Positions 45,125 through 56,143 of a DNA stretch of 64,000 nucleotides are shown here, piece after piece. Source of the stretch: Zhongshania marina (GTDB lineage: Bacteria; Pseudomonadota; Gammaproteobacteria; Pseudomonadales; Spongiibacteraceae). The stretch spans positions 61,491-125,490 of the forward strand of contig NZ_PQGG01000026.1 of the NCBI RefSeq assembly GCF_002915595.1, in the 5' to 3' direction. The notes beneath the pieces are model-generated. The model was given only the letters and a program-made list of their open reading frames with translations. It made no database searches and had not been told where the DNA came from. Every line of letters begins with the position of its first letter. The first letter of the stretch is position 1. The position numbers and the translations under genes were made by a program.

Positions 45125-45997
45125 TTATTTTAAGTGCCGAAGGGCGACCAATAGATCCGGAATAAACTGCAAATAGCTGCCGTACTGCCATAGCTGGGTA
45201 GAAATAGAGGGACGTAATTCTCGCTCCACCTGATCGATTAATCGGTGCAGTCGGCTCCGCCCCCGCACACGATTTACGCCAAGTTCGATAAGGGGTGCTA
45301 CGAGCGGCGTTGCAATGACCATCGCCGCAAAACCCGCTAACACACCGCTAAGTGCAACCCAGCCAGGCACACCAAACCATCCCGCCCACAGAGCAGCCCA
45401 CGCGCTTTGCTGGCTAAGATATAAACTGCTAGCCGCTGACATGCCGATCATTGAGGCGCTGCCAAAGGCAATTTTGTCGCTCACGCCACGCCCAAGTAAG
45501 CCCACACCTAAAAATAACAATAAATCCCTACTGCTATCTTGCTGCAAGCCCATTTGCGCTACCGCAGCTTGCAGCCGCTTAGCGGCTAGCTCACTGTCGT
45601 AGGGCGCTAACGCCAAACGTAAGTTTTCAATGTCGCCCTGCTGATAATCAGGATGAGTACGCAGCTGCTGGAACAAAAGCTCCTGCAATCCAGCCAAGTC
45701 TAAAACCTGCTGAGACAATATGGTGGCTATCGCCTGCTCTTTGCCTGTCAGCTGCCTGTATGCCGGCGCACCCCGCTGCCCCACACGGCGCAGCAGCCGC
45801 CACAAAGCGCGGGGAATATTCATTAAATCAGCGGGGATATCCGCCTTATTCTGCCAATGCCTAGCCACTACCGCTGAAAAGGTCTCGAAATAGCGTTTAT
45901 GCACCTCATCAACCCGCCCGTGGGCCGCGGCAAAATGATCCGCTATTGCCGATTCCAAGCCGGCCTGCCAATGCAGCTCGGCATCACTCATTCCCAT
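45125..45997 (-). CDS. Conserved membrane protein of unknown function
   Basis: 290 residues. The N-terminal ~160 are soluble and helical (HFAAAHGRVDEVHKRYFETF; IPADLMNIPRALWRLLRRV). A hydrophobic region with about three membrane segments covers residues ~160-240 (LLLFLGVGLLGRGV; SAWAALWAGWFGVPGW; VLAGFAAMVIATPLVAPLI), and a basic C-terminal part follows. I do not recognise the family. It is divergent from argA with a 116 bp gap. Confidence 0.75.
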   Translation of the reverse strand: MGMSDAELHWQAGLESAIADHFAAAHGRVDEVHKRYFETFSAVVARHWQNKADIPADLMNIPRALWRLLRRVGQRGAPAYRQLTGKEQAIATILSQQVLDLAGLQELLFQQLRTHPDYQQGDIENLRLALAPYDSELAAKRLQAAVAQMGLQQDSSRDLLLFLGVGLLGRGVSDKIAFGSASMIGMSAASSLYLSQQSAWAALWAGWFGVPGWVALSGVLAGFAAMVIATPLVAPLIELGVNRVRGRSRLHRLIDQVERELRPSISTQLWQYGSYLQFIPDLLVALRHLK

Positions 45998-46113
45998 ATC
46001 ACTTATTTTCCAGTCACAGCTCGCCCAGCGATATAAAGCTTACAAAAATGGCTTGTAAGCCTATGACATTACACACAAAATGAAGGCTTAAACTCATAAC
46101 ACATACCGCTGCC

Positions 46114-47424
46114 ATGTCAGAACATACCGATTACGTAAAATGGTTTCGCAACTCTGCACCCTATATTAACGCTCACCGCGGAAAAACATTTGTGATTATG
46201 TTTGGCGGCGAGGCAGTTGCGCATCCCAACTTTGCCAATATTGTGCATGATATCGCCCTTCTCAACAGCCTTGGCGTAAAACTCGTGCTGATTCACGGCG
46301 CACGTCCACAAATTGAAGATCGGGTTAGAAACGCCGGCATCGAAAGTCGCTACCACAATGACTTGCGTGTCACTGACGATGTCGAACTCCGTTGCGTCAC
46401 CGACGCCGCAGGGTCATTACGCGCCCACATTGAAGCACTGCTATCGATGGGGGTGGCGAACTCCCCCATGCACGGCGCATCCATTCGGGTGTGCTCGGGT
46501 AATTATGTTACCGCTAGGCCCATTGGCGTAGTCGATGGCGTCGACCTACGCCACACCGGAATAGTTAGAAAAATTGACGCGCAGGCATTGCAGCAACAAC
46601 TTAATCAGCAACATATTGTGGTGCTATCGCCGCTCGGTTATTCACCTACTGGTGAAATTTTTAATCTCACCGCAGAGGATGTCGCGGTGCACACCGCCGT
46701 CGCCCTTAAGGCCGACAAATTAATTTTATTCACCGCTGACGCCGGCCTACTCGACAGCGATGGGGAATTAATACGGCAATGCGAATACCGTGATGTTGAT
46801 CGTGAAGTAGAACAGCAAAAAGCACTGCACAGTGACAGCATTGTGCAGGCAGTAGTCGACGCCGGAGACTTAGGCATTAATCGCTGCCATATGATTTCTT
46901 TCCAAGAAGACGGCGCCCTGCTGCAGGAGCTCTTTAGCCGCGACGGCGCCGGTACGCTCATTACCCAAGAACACTATGAGCAATTTAGAACCGCGAATAT
47001 CGATGACGTTGGCGGCCTGCTCGCCATTATCGAGCCCCTAGAGGCTAAGGGCGTTTTGTTAAAGCGTTCGCGGGAATTATTAGAAAACGAAATTGAACAC
47101 TTTAAAATTCTAGTTCGGGACGGCATGGTCGTCGCTTGCGCAGCACTCTATCCCTACCCCGAACAAAGCAGCGGCGAAATCGCCTGCGTGGCAACCCACC
47201 CAGATTATCGCGGTGCCGATCGCGCAGAACGGCTACTAGAACTGTTAGAAAAAGAAGCGCGTAGAATAGGCCTACATTCCGTGTTTGTGTTAACCACGCA
47301 AACCGCCCACTGGTTCCAAGAACAGGGCTATGTGGAATGCCAAATTGACGACCTGCCACCGGCTAAAAAGCAGCTATACAATTTTCAACGCAAATCCAAA
47401 GCATTTATTAAGACGCTAAATTAA
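46114..47424 (+). CDS. argA: N-acetylglutamate synthase (amino-acid kinase-like plus GNAT)
   Basis: First step of arginine synthesis: acetyl-CoA plus glutamate to N-acetylglutamate. Residues ~1-290 form an amino-acid-kinase-like domain (FVIMFGGEAVAHPNF near 26; LVLIHGARPQIEDR near 57), which carries the arginine feedback site in this family. Residues ~295-436 are the GNAT domain (GEIACVATHPDYRGADRAERL near 351). 436 residues, close to the E. coli and Pseudomonas enzymes. rsmE begins one base after its stop. Confidence 0.95.
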   Translation: MSEHTDYVKWFRNSAPYINAHRGKTFVIMFGGEAVAHPNFANIVHDIALLNSLGVKLVLIHGARPQIEDRVRNAGIESRYHNDLRVTDDVELRCVTDAAGSLRAHIEALLSMGVANSPMHGASIRVCSGNYVTARPIGVVDGVDLRHTGIVRKIDAQALQQQLNQQHIVVLSPLGYSPTGEIFNLTAEDVAVHTAVALKADKLILFTADAGLLDSDGELIRQCEYRDVDREVEQQKALHSDSIVQAVVDAGDLGINRCHMISFQEDGALLQELFSRDGAGTLITQEHYEQFRTANIDDVGGLLAIIEPLEAKGVLLKRSRELLENEIEHFKILVRDGMVVACAALYPYPEQSSGEIACVATHPDYRGADRAERLLELLEKEARRIGLHSVFVLTTQTAHWFQEQGYVECQIDDLPPAKKQLYNFQRKSKAFIKTLN

Positions 47425-47425
47425 T

Positions 47426-48163
47426 ATGCGTATACCCCGAATTTATGTTGAACAAAGCCTAAGCCTCGGCCAACAATTAACGCTAGACGAACGCGCTGCA
47501 CACTATGTTGCGCAGGTTCTTCGTATGCGCGCCGGTCGCGAACTTATTTTGTTTAATGGCGACGGTAGCGCCTACCCCGCCACCATTAGCGAAGCCGGCA
47601 AAAAGGCCGTTGTCTGCGAACTCGGCGACAAAACCCTTCCGGCGTCGCCACCCTCACCACTGAATATTGAACTTGCCATTGGCATTTCTAAAGGTGACCG
47701 CTTTGACTGGGTGATTCAAAAAGCGACCGAGTTAGGTGTACGCAAAATTACGCCGCTGTTTACCCAGCGTGTCGATGTAAAACTTAGCGGCGAGCGGCAG
47801 GAGAAAAAACAGCGTCACTGGCAGCAAATCATGATTAGCGCCTGCGAGCAAAGTGGCCGCAATGATTTAGTCGAAATCAGCGATGCCTGCAATATAAACG
47901 ACTGGTGTGCGAATTTAGGCAAACACTTAAAGCTGGTACTTTGCCCCAGCCTAAACGATCACAACTTTAAAGAAAATATTGCAGCAGAAAATATAAGCTT
48001 GTTGGTTGGACCTGAGGGCGGACTCAGCGATGAAGAAATAGCTTACAGCCTTAAGCAGGGCTTTCAGCCACTGCAATTAGGCCCGAGGGTATTACGAACC
48101 GAAACCGCGCCCATTGCAGCTATCAGTATTGTGCAGTATCGCTGGGGCGATATGGGCTGGTAA
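47426..48163 (+). CDS. rsmE: 16S rRNA (uracil1498-N3)-methyltransferase RsmE
   Basis: SPOUT methyltransferase modifying U1498 of 16S rRNA with SAM. 245 residues: PUA-like N-terminus (IYVEQSLSLGQQLTLDERAAH), ELAIGISKGDRFDWVIQKAT near residue 80 and the knotted SAM pocket VGPEGGLSDEE near 194 with LGPRVLRTETAP near 220. Co-transcribed with argA (one base apart) and converging on chpC with only 8 bp between stops. Confidence 0.95.
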   Translation: MRIPRIYVEQSLSLGQQLTLDERAAHYVAQVLRMRAGRELILFNGDGSAYPATISEAGKKAVVCELGDKTLPASPPSPLNIELAIGISKGDRFDWVIQKATELGVRKITPLFTQRVDVKLSGERQEKKQRHWQQIMISACEQSGRNDLVEISDACNINDWCANLGKHLKLVLCPSLNDHNFKENIAAENISLLVGPEGGLSDEEIAYSLKQGFQPLQLGPRVLRTETAPIAAISIVQYRWGDMGW

Positions 48164-48171
48164 TTAGCGCC

Positions 48172-48633
48172 TCACAAAGCGGCTAAAATTTCTTGCTCTA
48201 GAGCATCCCAATCGGGAATCATTAACGCCATATCACCCGCTCGAACATGACTGTGAATCAGCGGGTTTGCCTCTACATCCAGCGGCGTTATGTCACTTGC
48301 TCGCAGCCTAAGCATGCGCGGCACACCACTTAAAACCAATCCGAAGAAAGGCATTTTTTGTCGATTCGTAATGCCGTGCAAAATGGCCATTTGCCGCAAC
48401 GGCAAATCGTCGGGCAAACTTCCGCTTAGCAAACCTTCAAAGCTAATTAAGGGAATTTCCTGCTCGCGCCAGGTCATATAGCCCAATAAAAATGGCGACG
48501 ACACCGCCGAGCTTAACTGCCCAGCCAGTATTACCTCCGCCACCGCCGAGTTCGGCAGCAATAGGCCGCTTTTCGACAAAGGTAGAATAATATTTGCCAG
48601 CACTGTTGATGGCGCTTCTGCTACTGTACTCAT
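48172..48633 (-). CDS. chpC: CheW-like adaptor of the pilus chemosensory system (ChpC)
   Basis: 153-residue single CheW domain (LPLSKSGLLLPNSAVAEVI near 18; LLGYMTWREQEIPLISFEGL near 50). It links chemoreceptor to ChpA kinase in the Pil-Chp system; in Pseudomonas ChpC is the second adaptor beside PilI. Its start codon overlaps the chpA stop by 4 bp, so the two are translationally coupled. Last gene of the cluster. Confidence 0.85.
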   Translation of the reverse strand: MSTVAEAPSTVLANIILPLSKSGLLLPNSAVAEVILAGQLSSAVSSPFLLGYMTWREQEIPLISFEGLLSGSLPDDLPLRQMAILHGITNRQKMPFFGLVLSGVPRMLRLRASDITPLDVEANPLIHSHVRAGDMALMIPDWDALEQEILAAL

Positions 48634-51600
48634 GCATCCACCAAGCCAGAGGTCACTTCGTCAATCGCCTTTAATAACTGAATCTCTTGGTAAGGTTTAC
48701 CAAGGAAATTATGCACGCCTAAGCCGAAGGCTCGCTGACGATGCTTTTGACCGGTACGAGAGCTAATCATAATAATCGGAATATCTTTCATCCGCGGATT
48801 GCTGCGCACACGGCTCGCCACTTCGAAACCATCCATGCGCGGCATTTCTATATCTAGCAAAATAACATCGGGTAGACGTTGGCTATCTTGCAATTGACTC
48901 ACCGCGTCTACACCATCACGCGCCAGTAACACCTCCATATGCTGCCGAGCCAATAGCCGCGAGGTCACCTTTCTTACCGTTACGGAGTCGTCGACGACCA
49001 TTACCAAACGACTGCTCTTTCTGGCGATGGCAGTTTGCGCCGGAGCTTGATTTCCCGCCAAGCGACGCGCCATATCGGCACGAATACTCGCCAACATATC
49101 TAAAATAACAACAACGCTACCATCACCCAATACCGTTGCCCCAGACAATCCAGGTACTGCAGCAAATTGTGGTCCCAAGGTTTTCACTACCACCTCGCGC
49201 GAGCCCAATAGCGAATCAACCTGTATCGCCGTCGGCGGCTCGGCGTTACGAATTAGCAATACAGGGCGCGACTCGAGCTGCCCCTCTAAATGGGCAACGC
49301 GACCTGCATCTAATAAATTACCCATATAGCGCAATTTATATTGCTGCCCCGCGTACTCAAAGTCTGGGCCACCCTCTTGATAATACACATCAAGCTCGTA
49401 GGGATTTACCCGCACAATACCTTCTATATTATTTAAGGGCACCGCAAAAATTTCGCCGCCAACGCTGACCATCAAGGCGCGGTTTACAGACACCGTAAAG
49501 GGCAGACGAATTTCAAAACGCGAGCCTCGACCGGCTTCCGTTTGAATTTCGATAGCGCCGCCGAGCTGTTTTATCTCACTTCTAACAACATCCATGCCCA
49601 CACCACGACCAGAAATTTGGGTGATGTTTTTAGCCGTACTAAAGCCTGCATGGAAAATATAATCTAGCAACTGACGTTCACTAAGCTCATCGTCGGCAGT
49701 GATTAACTCTAACTCTTCTGCACGCCGGCGCACTGCTTGTAAGTCGATCCCTGCACCGTCGTCACTGATCACGATAACAACATCGCCACCTTGGCGACCA
49801 AAGCGCATACTAATTTCGCCAATCGCGGGTTTCCCCGCCGCCTCACGAACCTCAGGCGACTCAATACCATGGTCGATTGCGTTGCGAAGCATATGCTCCA
49901 GCGCAGGCACAATTCGCTCTAAGACGCGGCGGTCCATTTCGCCTTCGGCGTTATAAACATTAAACTCAACCGGCTTATTTAGCTCACTACCAATCTGGCG
50001 AACCCCGCGTCGCAACCTGGGTACCATGCGCGAGAAATGAACCAGCTGCGAACGCATTAAGCCCTCTTGCAACTCAGTATTCACCCGCGACTGCTGAACT
50101 AACAAGGTTTCCATGTCGCGACTTTTTTCTACCAAGGTACCGCGCAAATCGGTTAAATCGGAAGCTGACTCAAGCAAAGAGCGGGACAGCTGTTGCAGCT
50201 GTGAATAGCGGTCAAATTCCAATGGATCAAAACCGTCAGCCCCTTCGCTTTCAACCTGTTCTTGACGGAAAATAATTTGTGCTTCCGTTTCAATATCTAA
50301 ACGCCGCACTTGTTCCTGCAAACGCTCAACGGTGATTTCCATCTCCTCCAAGGAGAAGTGAATTTCACTTACCTGCTCTTCAACACGGCCCCGGGCAATA
50401 GACGTTTCACCAGCCAAATTGATTAAACGTTCCAATAACTGCGACGGCACTTTAATCATTTCTTGCGGCGTAACTTTCGCCATCGACGAGGCCAAAGACG
50501 TTTCGTCACTGTCCGCATTTACATCGGTATGAGCAGGCTTTATTTCTTGTTTAGCAGCTAACTCGACAGGGACTTCTTCATCATCGCTAGCAGCCTGACC
50601 AGTATCAGCAAGAAGCTCTTCCTCTGCACTATTAGCTAAAGTCGGATCATCTATCGCCGCAACGCAATTCACTAATTGATCTTGATAGGACTGAACCAGC
50701 TTAAAAAAGTCTTCGCTTTGGGTATTACGCTGTGCAACCGCTGAGGCGATAGCCGTTTCAAAATTATGACTAAGATCGCCAACTGCATTAAGCCCAGACA
50801 GTCTGGCCCCACCTTTTAAGGTGTGTAAATAGCGCTGAATATTATCGAGATGTGCCCACTGGTCCCGGGTGCCCGACCAGTGGTGAATTGACTCGTCAAT
50901 ACTCTCTAATAAATCTGCAGCTTCTTCTAAAAATATTTCTAGTATTTCAATATCAATACCGTCGCCCAGAGGAGCTGGCTCAGGCTGATCCTCAACAATT
51001 GGCGTCGATGCAAATTGAATTGCCTCACTCGCACTTAAATCGACGTTGCGAACCCGATCAAGTAAGTCACTATTTTCAACGACAGTCTGCTCAGCGGCTA
51101 ACTGATTTAAATAATCCATCAGCTGTTCTAAGGCTTCAAACACCAAGCCGGTAAACTTACTTGGCAGCGGATCGGTGGCGTGGCTCAACAGTACCTGCAA
51201 GGCCTGTGCAAGCTCAGCCACTGCCTCACAATTGATGTCTTCTGCGCGCTGGGCAAACACACCCATCGTCGGCGCGTACTCAACCAAGGTAAGTGCCGCA
51301 ACCTCTCTTTGCTCGCTAAGCAGGTCGAGCAAACCTTGAACACTGTCGCTGTGATTCGCTAAAAATGCATCTAAGGCGCCTGCGGACAATTCCCCGCGAG
51401 CGCCGCGATCTACGGCAAACTCAGCTTCATGAATAAGCTGCACAGACAGGGAGTTAATAGAAGACAGAAGAGTTTTAGGTGTATGCAATGCCGACACCGG
51501 CGTGTCCACCAACTGCTTAACCATAAGGCGCACTTGACGCACAACATCGGAAATTAGCGCCAACAAACTTTCGCCAGCCGGCACTCGCATAGAGCGCAGC

Positions 51601-53903
51601 TCTTTAACCAAGCCCTCTAAGGGCGTAATAATATTTGCCACCGGCCACACTTCGGCCATTTTTGACGAGCCTTTTAGGGTGTGCAAGGCGCGCTGTACTT
51701 CGTCAGTTAATTTCGCAGGATAGCTATCTACACTCTCAATATAGGCCTCAAGCACACGCAAATGCGTATCTGCCTCTCCCATAAAAATAGCTGTTAAGCC
51801 GTCCTCATCAACACGGGAACCAAGATTGGATTGTGGAATTTGCTCCTGTGCCAAGGCCCCCGCAAAGGTCATTAGACCATCAACCGACGAGGCGGGAAGT
51901 TCACGCCCCTCAGCAAGGGCGGCAAGCATATCGGGCAGCAGCGCAGTGACGTTTTCGACTAGCTGCAATCGCGCGTCGTCCATCACAAAGTGGCTATCCA
52001 CCACTTTATTCAGCATCGCCTCAACCGACCACGCCAATTCGCCTAGTTGCGTTGCCCCAGCCATACGACCGCTGCCCTTCAAGGTATGAAAGGCGCGGCG
52101 AACAACCGCTAAATAATCGTCGGAATCCAGTCGCTCCTGCCAAATAGCTAGCGTTTCATTTAGCAGCGCCAATACCTCGTGCGCCTCTTCGAGAAAGACC
52201 TCAAGAATATCAGGATCTAACTCCAACACTGCACCGGCATTTTCCGCTGCAGCCATGTCGTCAGCCTTGTTGGGCCACTGCAATATATTCGCCGCCGCCG
52301 GCAAACCCACCACGGGATAACCCAAGCGGGCCACGCAATCTTGCGCCCCTTTTAATAGGAATTCGTCATCATATTGCCGACCGTTGCTGCTGCGCTCGAG
52401 ATAATAATCCACCGAGGTTAAGGCGTCGGCCAAGGCATCTAGTGCCTGCCAGTCCGGCACTAACTGCTGAGAAATAATATTCGTCGAAATATAATTTGCG
52501 CAGCTCTCCAAAATCGCCGCTGGGGCAGTAAAGTCAGCGGGCCGCATCAGCTCCGCCAAGCCCTGCAATTGCTGGGGTGTATCTTGTAGGTGCTTGCTCT
52601 GCCACTGTTCTGACACATAGGCGATAACCGCCTCTTGCGCATCAAACAACACCGAGCGACTCTGGGCGATAACATCCCGCAGACTAAGCGCTTCCTCTGG
52701 GGCTGCAATCTGCGGCGCTTCCACCGCCGTTGCCGAGGGCACTTCAAGGCGCTCGGCTATGCGCTGCAGTGAGTTGGCAACCGCCTGCATCTGCTGACCC
52801 ACCAAGCCCTGCTGAACCTGTTCAACTATCGCCTTTAATGAGTACAGCGATTCAACCCACGCTAACACCGCTAAAGCATCGGCAATCCCTTCGCAACGCT
52901 GCAGAAGCAAATCATTGTCGCCAACCGCACTCGCCGCCAATTGCAATTCTGCAATCACCGCTGGCCGCGCCAACTCAGCAAAATCTTGGCCGGCCCCGCT
53001 ATTGGCAACAGCTGTATCAAATAAAGCCGCTAAGCCGTGTTTGTCACGCTCTTCTTTTATGTAGCGCGACGATGCCGAACTGCTGGCAATATAAAATAAA
53101 ATATCTTTTAACAGAGGTAGGGACACCGCATTCTGTGCGGCGGGCTGGCCGCCCTTAAGCAGCTTTTGCAGCTCAATTCCCAAACGGCTGAGCAAATCCC
53201 GAATGGCAAAATGATGAGCAATGGATTCGTTTAATAAACCTTCTATTAACGCCAGCGCTGATGACCACAAGACCTGCTGCGCCTGCTCACTGCAGAGCTT
53301 GGCCGCACGCCCAGCTACTTTGCCTAGGTACACCAAATTCTGCTTATCGTCGTCGCCACGCAAATAGCCCTGCAAGGCTATTTGATACATCTTCAGCAGC
53401 TTGCCGGCCAAGTCATTGAATGACTGTGGCGAAACATTTGAGGCCTCAGCTAGCGCTGCGGGTTCTAAATTTAATGGGGGATTAAATAATACTGACGAGG
53501 ATAGCAATGCCTGACGATTTGCCGCGCGCAGGTCATTAAAAATCATAATCAATGAGGCCGGCAGTTCACTCTTACTAGCGCCAAGCCTTTGCAAATACGC
53601 CGGTAACTCATCCGCGCTGTTCTGCACCGCACTCAACACATCGCGCTGACGATCCGCAGCATAGGAAGCTGCGCTAACCGCCAGTACGCTGCGTTCCATT
53701 TCTTCGACCAGCAGCGCAGCGCCGCTAAACTCAATCATCCGCAAGCTGCCCTGCACTTGGTGCAGCAACGTCGTCACTTGATTTAATGACGTGTCGTGGC
53801 CATTTTGCAGAAAATCATCAATGAGCGGCACACACTGACCTAGCGCGTCGGAAATTTCTCCGGCGACCCACTCAAGCGCAATATAGTCTCGGCGATCAGT
53901 CAT
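48630..53903 (-). CDS. chpA: ChpA hybrid chemotaxis histidine kinase/response regulator
   Basis: CheA-type kinase controlling type IV pilus motility. 1757 residues. HPt domains with the phosphorylatable His are visible at about residue 604 (HTLKGSGRMAG), 738 (HTLKGSSKMAE) and 1023 (HTLKGGARLSG); the N-terminus holds degenerate HPt-like segments. The kinase core follows (HMLRNAIDHG near 1336, DDGAGID, GRGVGMDVV), then a CheW-like domain, and a C-terminal receiver with its Asp in LLDIEMPRMDGF near 1680. It is clearly shorter than the ~2470-residue Pseudomonas aeruginosa ChpA, having fewer phosphotransfer modules. Confidence 0.94.
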   Translation of the reverse strand: MTDRRDYIALEWVAGEISDALGQCVPLIDDFLQNGHDTSLNQVTTLLHQVQGSLRMIEFSGAALLVEEMERSVLAVSAASYAADRQRDVLSAVQNSADELPAYLQRLGASKSELPASLIMIFNDLRAANRQALLSSSVLFNPPLNLEPAALAEASNVSPQSFNDLAGKLLKMYQIALQGYLRGDDDKQNLVYLGKVAGRAAKLCSEQAQQVLWSSALALIEGLLNESIAHHFAIRDLLSRLGIELQKLLKGGQPAAQNAVSLPLLKDILFYIASSSASSRYIKEERDKHGLAALFDTAVANSGAGQDFAELARPAVIAELQLAASAVGDNDLLLQRCEGIADALAVLAWVESLYSLKAIVEQVQQGLVGQQMQAVANSLQRIAERLEVPSATAVEAPQIAAPEEALSLRDVIAQSRSVLFDAQEAVIAYVSEQWQSKHLQDTPQQLQGLAELMRPADFTAPAAILESCANYISTNIISQQLVPDWQALDALADALTSVDYYLERSSNGRQYDDEFLLKGAQDCVARLGYPVVGLPAAANILQWPNKADDMAAAENAGAVLELDPDILEVFLEEAHEVLALLNETLAIWQERLDSDDYLAVVRRAFHTLKGSGRMAGATQLGELAWSVEAMLNKVVDSHFVMDDARLQLVENVTALLPDMLAALAEGRELPASSVDGLMTFAGALAQEQIPQSNLGSRVDEDGLTAIFMGEADTHLRVLEAYIESVDSYPAKLTDEVQRALHTLKGSSKMAEVWPVANIITPLEGLVKELRSMRVPAGESLLALISDVVRQVRLMVKQLVDTPVSALHTPKTLLSSINSLSVQLIHEAEFAVDRGARGELSAGALDAFLANHSDSVQGLLDLLSEQREVAALTLVEYAPTMGVFAQRAEDINCEAVAELAQALQVLLSHATDPLPSKFTGLVFEALEQLMDYLNQLAAEQTVVENSDLLDRVRNVDLSASEAIQFASTPIVEDQPEPAPLGDGIDIEILEIFLEEAADLLESIDESIHHWSGTRDQWAHLDNIQRYLHTLKGGARLSGLNAVGDLSHNFETAIASAVAQRNTQSEDFFKLVQSYQDQLVNCVAAIDDPTLANSAEEELLADTGQAASDDEEVPVELAAKQEIKPAHTDVNADSDETSLASSMAKVTPQEMIKVPSQLLERLINLAGETSIARGRVEEQVSEIHFSLEEMEITVERLQEQVRRLDIETEAQIIFRQEQVESEGADGFDPLEFDRYSQLQQLSRSLLESASDLTDLRGTLVEKSRDMETLLVQQSRVNTELQEGLMRSQLVHFSRMVPRLRRGVRQIGSELNKPVEFNVYNAEGEMDRRVLERIVPALEHMLRNAIDHGIESPEVREAAGKPAIGEISMRFGRQGGDVVIVISDDGAGIDLQAVRRRAEELELITADDELSERQLLDYIFHAGFSTAKNITQISGRGVGMDVVRSEIKQLGGAIEIQTEAGRGSRFEIRLPFTVSVNRALMVSVGGEIFAVPLNNIEGIVRVNPYELDVYYQEGGPDFEYAGQQYKLRYMGNLLDAGRVAHLEGQLESRPVLLIRNAEPPTAIQVDSLLGSREVVVKTLGPQFAAVPGLSGATVLGDGSVVVILDMLASIRADMARRLAGNQAPAQTAIARKSSRLVMVVDDSVTVRKVTSRLLARQHMEVLLARDGVDAVSQLQDSQRLPDVILLDIEMPRMDGFEVASRVRSNPRMKDIPIIMISSRTGQKHRQRAFGLGVHNFLGKPYQEIQLLKAIDEVTSGLVDA

Positions 53904-54011
53904 GTTGATTAACTCTAAATTCCCTTTTCATTTCCGCAGTGCCACCGCAACTGGCAGCAACTGGGCAAGCTGAATCGTGTTTGCTAGTCACTGCGGCAGC
54001 GGCAAAGGTAA

Positions 54012-56045
54012 TCAGAGTTGCTGCTCTGGCAGCGTGAAACCCGCTACCGAGCTACGCAAATCATTGGTCATTTCGGCCAGTGCCCCGATAGATCTGGCGG
54101 TTTCAGTTGAGCCGGCAGACGTTTGCGAGGTAATTTGCTGAATGACCTGCATCGTTGACGAAATTTGTCCCGCCGACACGGCCTGATCCGCCGCCGCGCT
54201 AGAGATGTTTTGAATCAGCTCCGCCAGTTCCTGCGATACCGTTTCGATTTCGGTCAAGGCGGTACCCGCATCCTGTGCGAGGCGCGCCCCGCGAACAACC
54301 TCAGAGGTGGTTTGCTCCATCGAGATAACGGCTTCGTTGGTGTCTGACTGAATGGTTTTTACTAGGGCTTCAATCTGCTTCGTCGCACCGGATGAACGCT
54401 CTGCAAGACGCTGAACTTCGTCCGCAACAACCGCGAAGCCTCGACCGGCGTCACCCGCCATCGACGCCTGAATCGCAGCGTTTAGTGCCAGAATATTGGT
54501 TTGGTCAGCAATATCATTAATCAGCGAGACGATATCCCCGATCTCCTGCGAAGACTCACCAAGACGTTTAATACGCTTAGAGGTTTCTTGAATCTGCTCA
54601 CGAATATTGTCCATGCCTTTGATGGTATTTTGCACCACCTCAGCACCGGTATTAGCGATGGCAACCGAGCGCTGTGCAACCGTTGCGGACTCCCGCGCGT
54701 TTGAAGATACGCGATCGATGGTTTGCGCCATCTCTGAAATTGCCGCCGACGCCCCTGCAATCTCTTTTGCCTGACTCTCAGAGGCCTGCGCCAAGGTTAA
54801 GGCGGTAGACTGGGAGCTCTGCGCCGCAGAAGATACCTCTACTGCGGTTTCGTTTATCTGCGATACCAATACCCGCAATTGGTCGATGGTGTAGTTGATC
54901 GAGTCTGCGATAGCACCGGTAAAATCTTCTGTTACCGTCGCCGATGTTGTTAAGTCACCGTCTGCAAGGTCGGCCAACTCATCGAGTAAACGTAAAATTG
55001 CTGTTTGGTTTCTTTCGTTCGCGTCCGCTGTTTCCCGCAGCCGCATCCGTGTATTGCGCATCGACTGCCACGCTAATACCGTGAGGCCAAACAATATTAT
55101 CCCCACAAAAATCAAAGCGCTGACGACGGACAGTGGGCGCTTGTCGGATAATTTTGCAATTTCTGAGGACAGCTTGCTCGTCACCTGAGTGATTTCCGGC
55201 ACGGTCTCAGCAATCAGAATTGCCGCTTCAGATGATTTTAATAACTCTGGCGAAACCTCAAAAATATTCCCCATCGAACCACTTAATTGCTGGAAGGACC
55301 CAGCAATAGCAGCCAAAATTGCCTGTGCTTTGGCATTGCTGATACGCTCAACGCCAATCGCACTATTACCCTGCAACATGCCATTCAAGACCGTGCCAAA
55401 TTCGCTGGCATCAACGGTGAATTGCTCCGCTGCCTGTGTCGCCGCATCGCCGCCGCCGATCATTTTATCAACATGGCGGCCAATTCGTTCCGCCAACCAT
55501 GACTGGCGCTGAGCAATAGCGACCTGCTTAGCATCTGCGCCGCTTTTTAATAAAATATCTACCACTCTATTATTGTTTTGCTGTAAGTCCGGCAACTGCT
55601 GATTTAAATTTTCAGCAACTTGGTACAGGAAAACGATTTTCTCACTATTGCCCGTGATGGTGTCCGAAGCGCTATCTACCTGCGCCCACAGAACATTTAG
55701 GCGGTCTATATCACTACCCAACATTGCCGCTGGCGACGGCAGTTTTTTGCTGCCATTTACTAACTGGCTTCGAGCTTGTTCAAAATTGCGCTGAGCTCGA
55801 GCCAAAGCATCAAAACTGGCCTTATCACCCAGCGCGGCCTCCCGCGAGGTATTCGCGATCTGCTGTGCGTACAAGCGCATTTCACTAGTCAGCTCTAGGT
55901 AACGCTGATCGTAGTCGGCGTCTCGTAAAATAATATAGGTGTTTAATCCGGCACCAACGAAACCCGCCAAAATAACTATAACGAGAAGACTCACAACCCG
56001 GCTGGTTCGCAATCGTGCGAGTGCGCCTTGATTACCTGCTTTCAT
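54012..56045 (-). CDS. pilJ: Methyl-accepting chemoreceptor PilJ
   Basis: Membrane receptor feeding the ChpA kinase. 677 residues: a membrane segment near residues 17-37 ([20 protein letters not shown]), a helical periplasmic PilJ sensor domain to ~310, a second membrane segment ([20 protein letters not shown]), a HAMP-like linker, and the cytoplasmic signalling domain with the hairpin tip [20 protein letters not shown] near 510. It sits between pilI and chpA; no receptor methyltransferase gene (pilK) follows. Confidence 0.94.
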   Translation of the reverse strand: MKAGNQGALARLRTSRVVSLLVIVILAGFVGAGLNTYIILRDADYDQRYLELTSEMRLYAQQIANTSREAALGDKASFDALARAQRNFEQARSQLVNGSKKLPSPAAMLGSDIDRLNVLWAQVDSASDTITGNSEKIVFLYQVAENLNQQLPDLQQNNNRVVDILLKSGADAKQVAIAQRQSWLAERIGRHVDKMIGGGDAATQAAEQFTVDASEFGTVLNGMLQGNSAIGVERISNAKAQAILAAIAGSFQQLSGSMGNIFEVSPELLKSSEAAILIAETVPEITQVTSKLSSEIAKLSDKRPLSVVSALIFVGIILFGLTVLAWQSMRNTRMRLRETADANERNQTAILRLLDELADLADGDLTTSATVTEDFTGAIADSINYTIDQLRVLVSQINETAVEVSSAAQSSQSTALTLAQASESQAKEIAGASAAISEMAQTIDRVSSNARESATVAQRSVAIANTGAEVVQNTIKGMDNIREQIQETSKRIKRLGESSQEIGDIVSLINDIADQTNILALNAAIQASMAGDAGRGFAVVADEVQRLAERSSGATKQIEALVKTIQSDTNEAVISMEQTTSEVVRGARLAQDAGTALTEIETVSQELAELIQNISSAAADQAVSAGQISSTMQVIQQITSQTSAGSTETARSIGALAEMTNDLRSSVAGFTLPEQQL

Positions 56046-56143
56046 TTACCGAACTCCCAGTGCTGGTATTTGATATTAAAACCGCCACACGAATCATTGC
56101 TGCCTTTCCGTGCCAAAGTTTCATATTGTGTTTTACTCCGAGC

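Noticed and set aside
51826..52089. Several + frames inside chpA
   Set aside because: Antisense shadows of a long GC-rich gene with strong codon bias.
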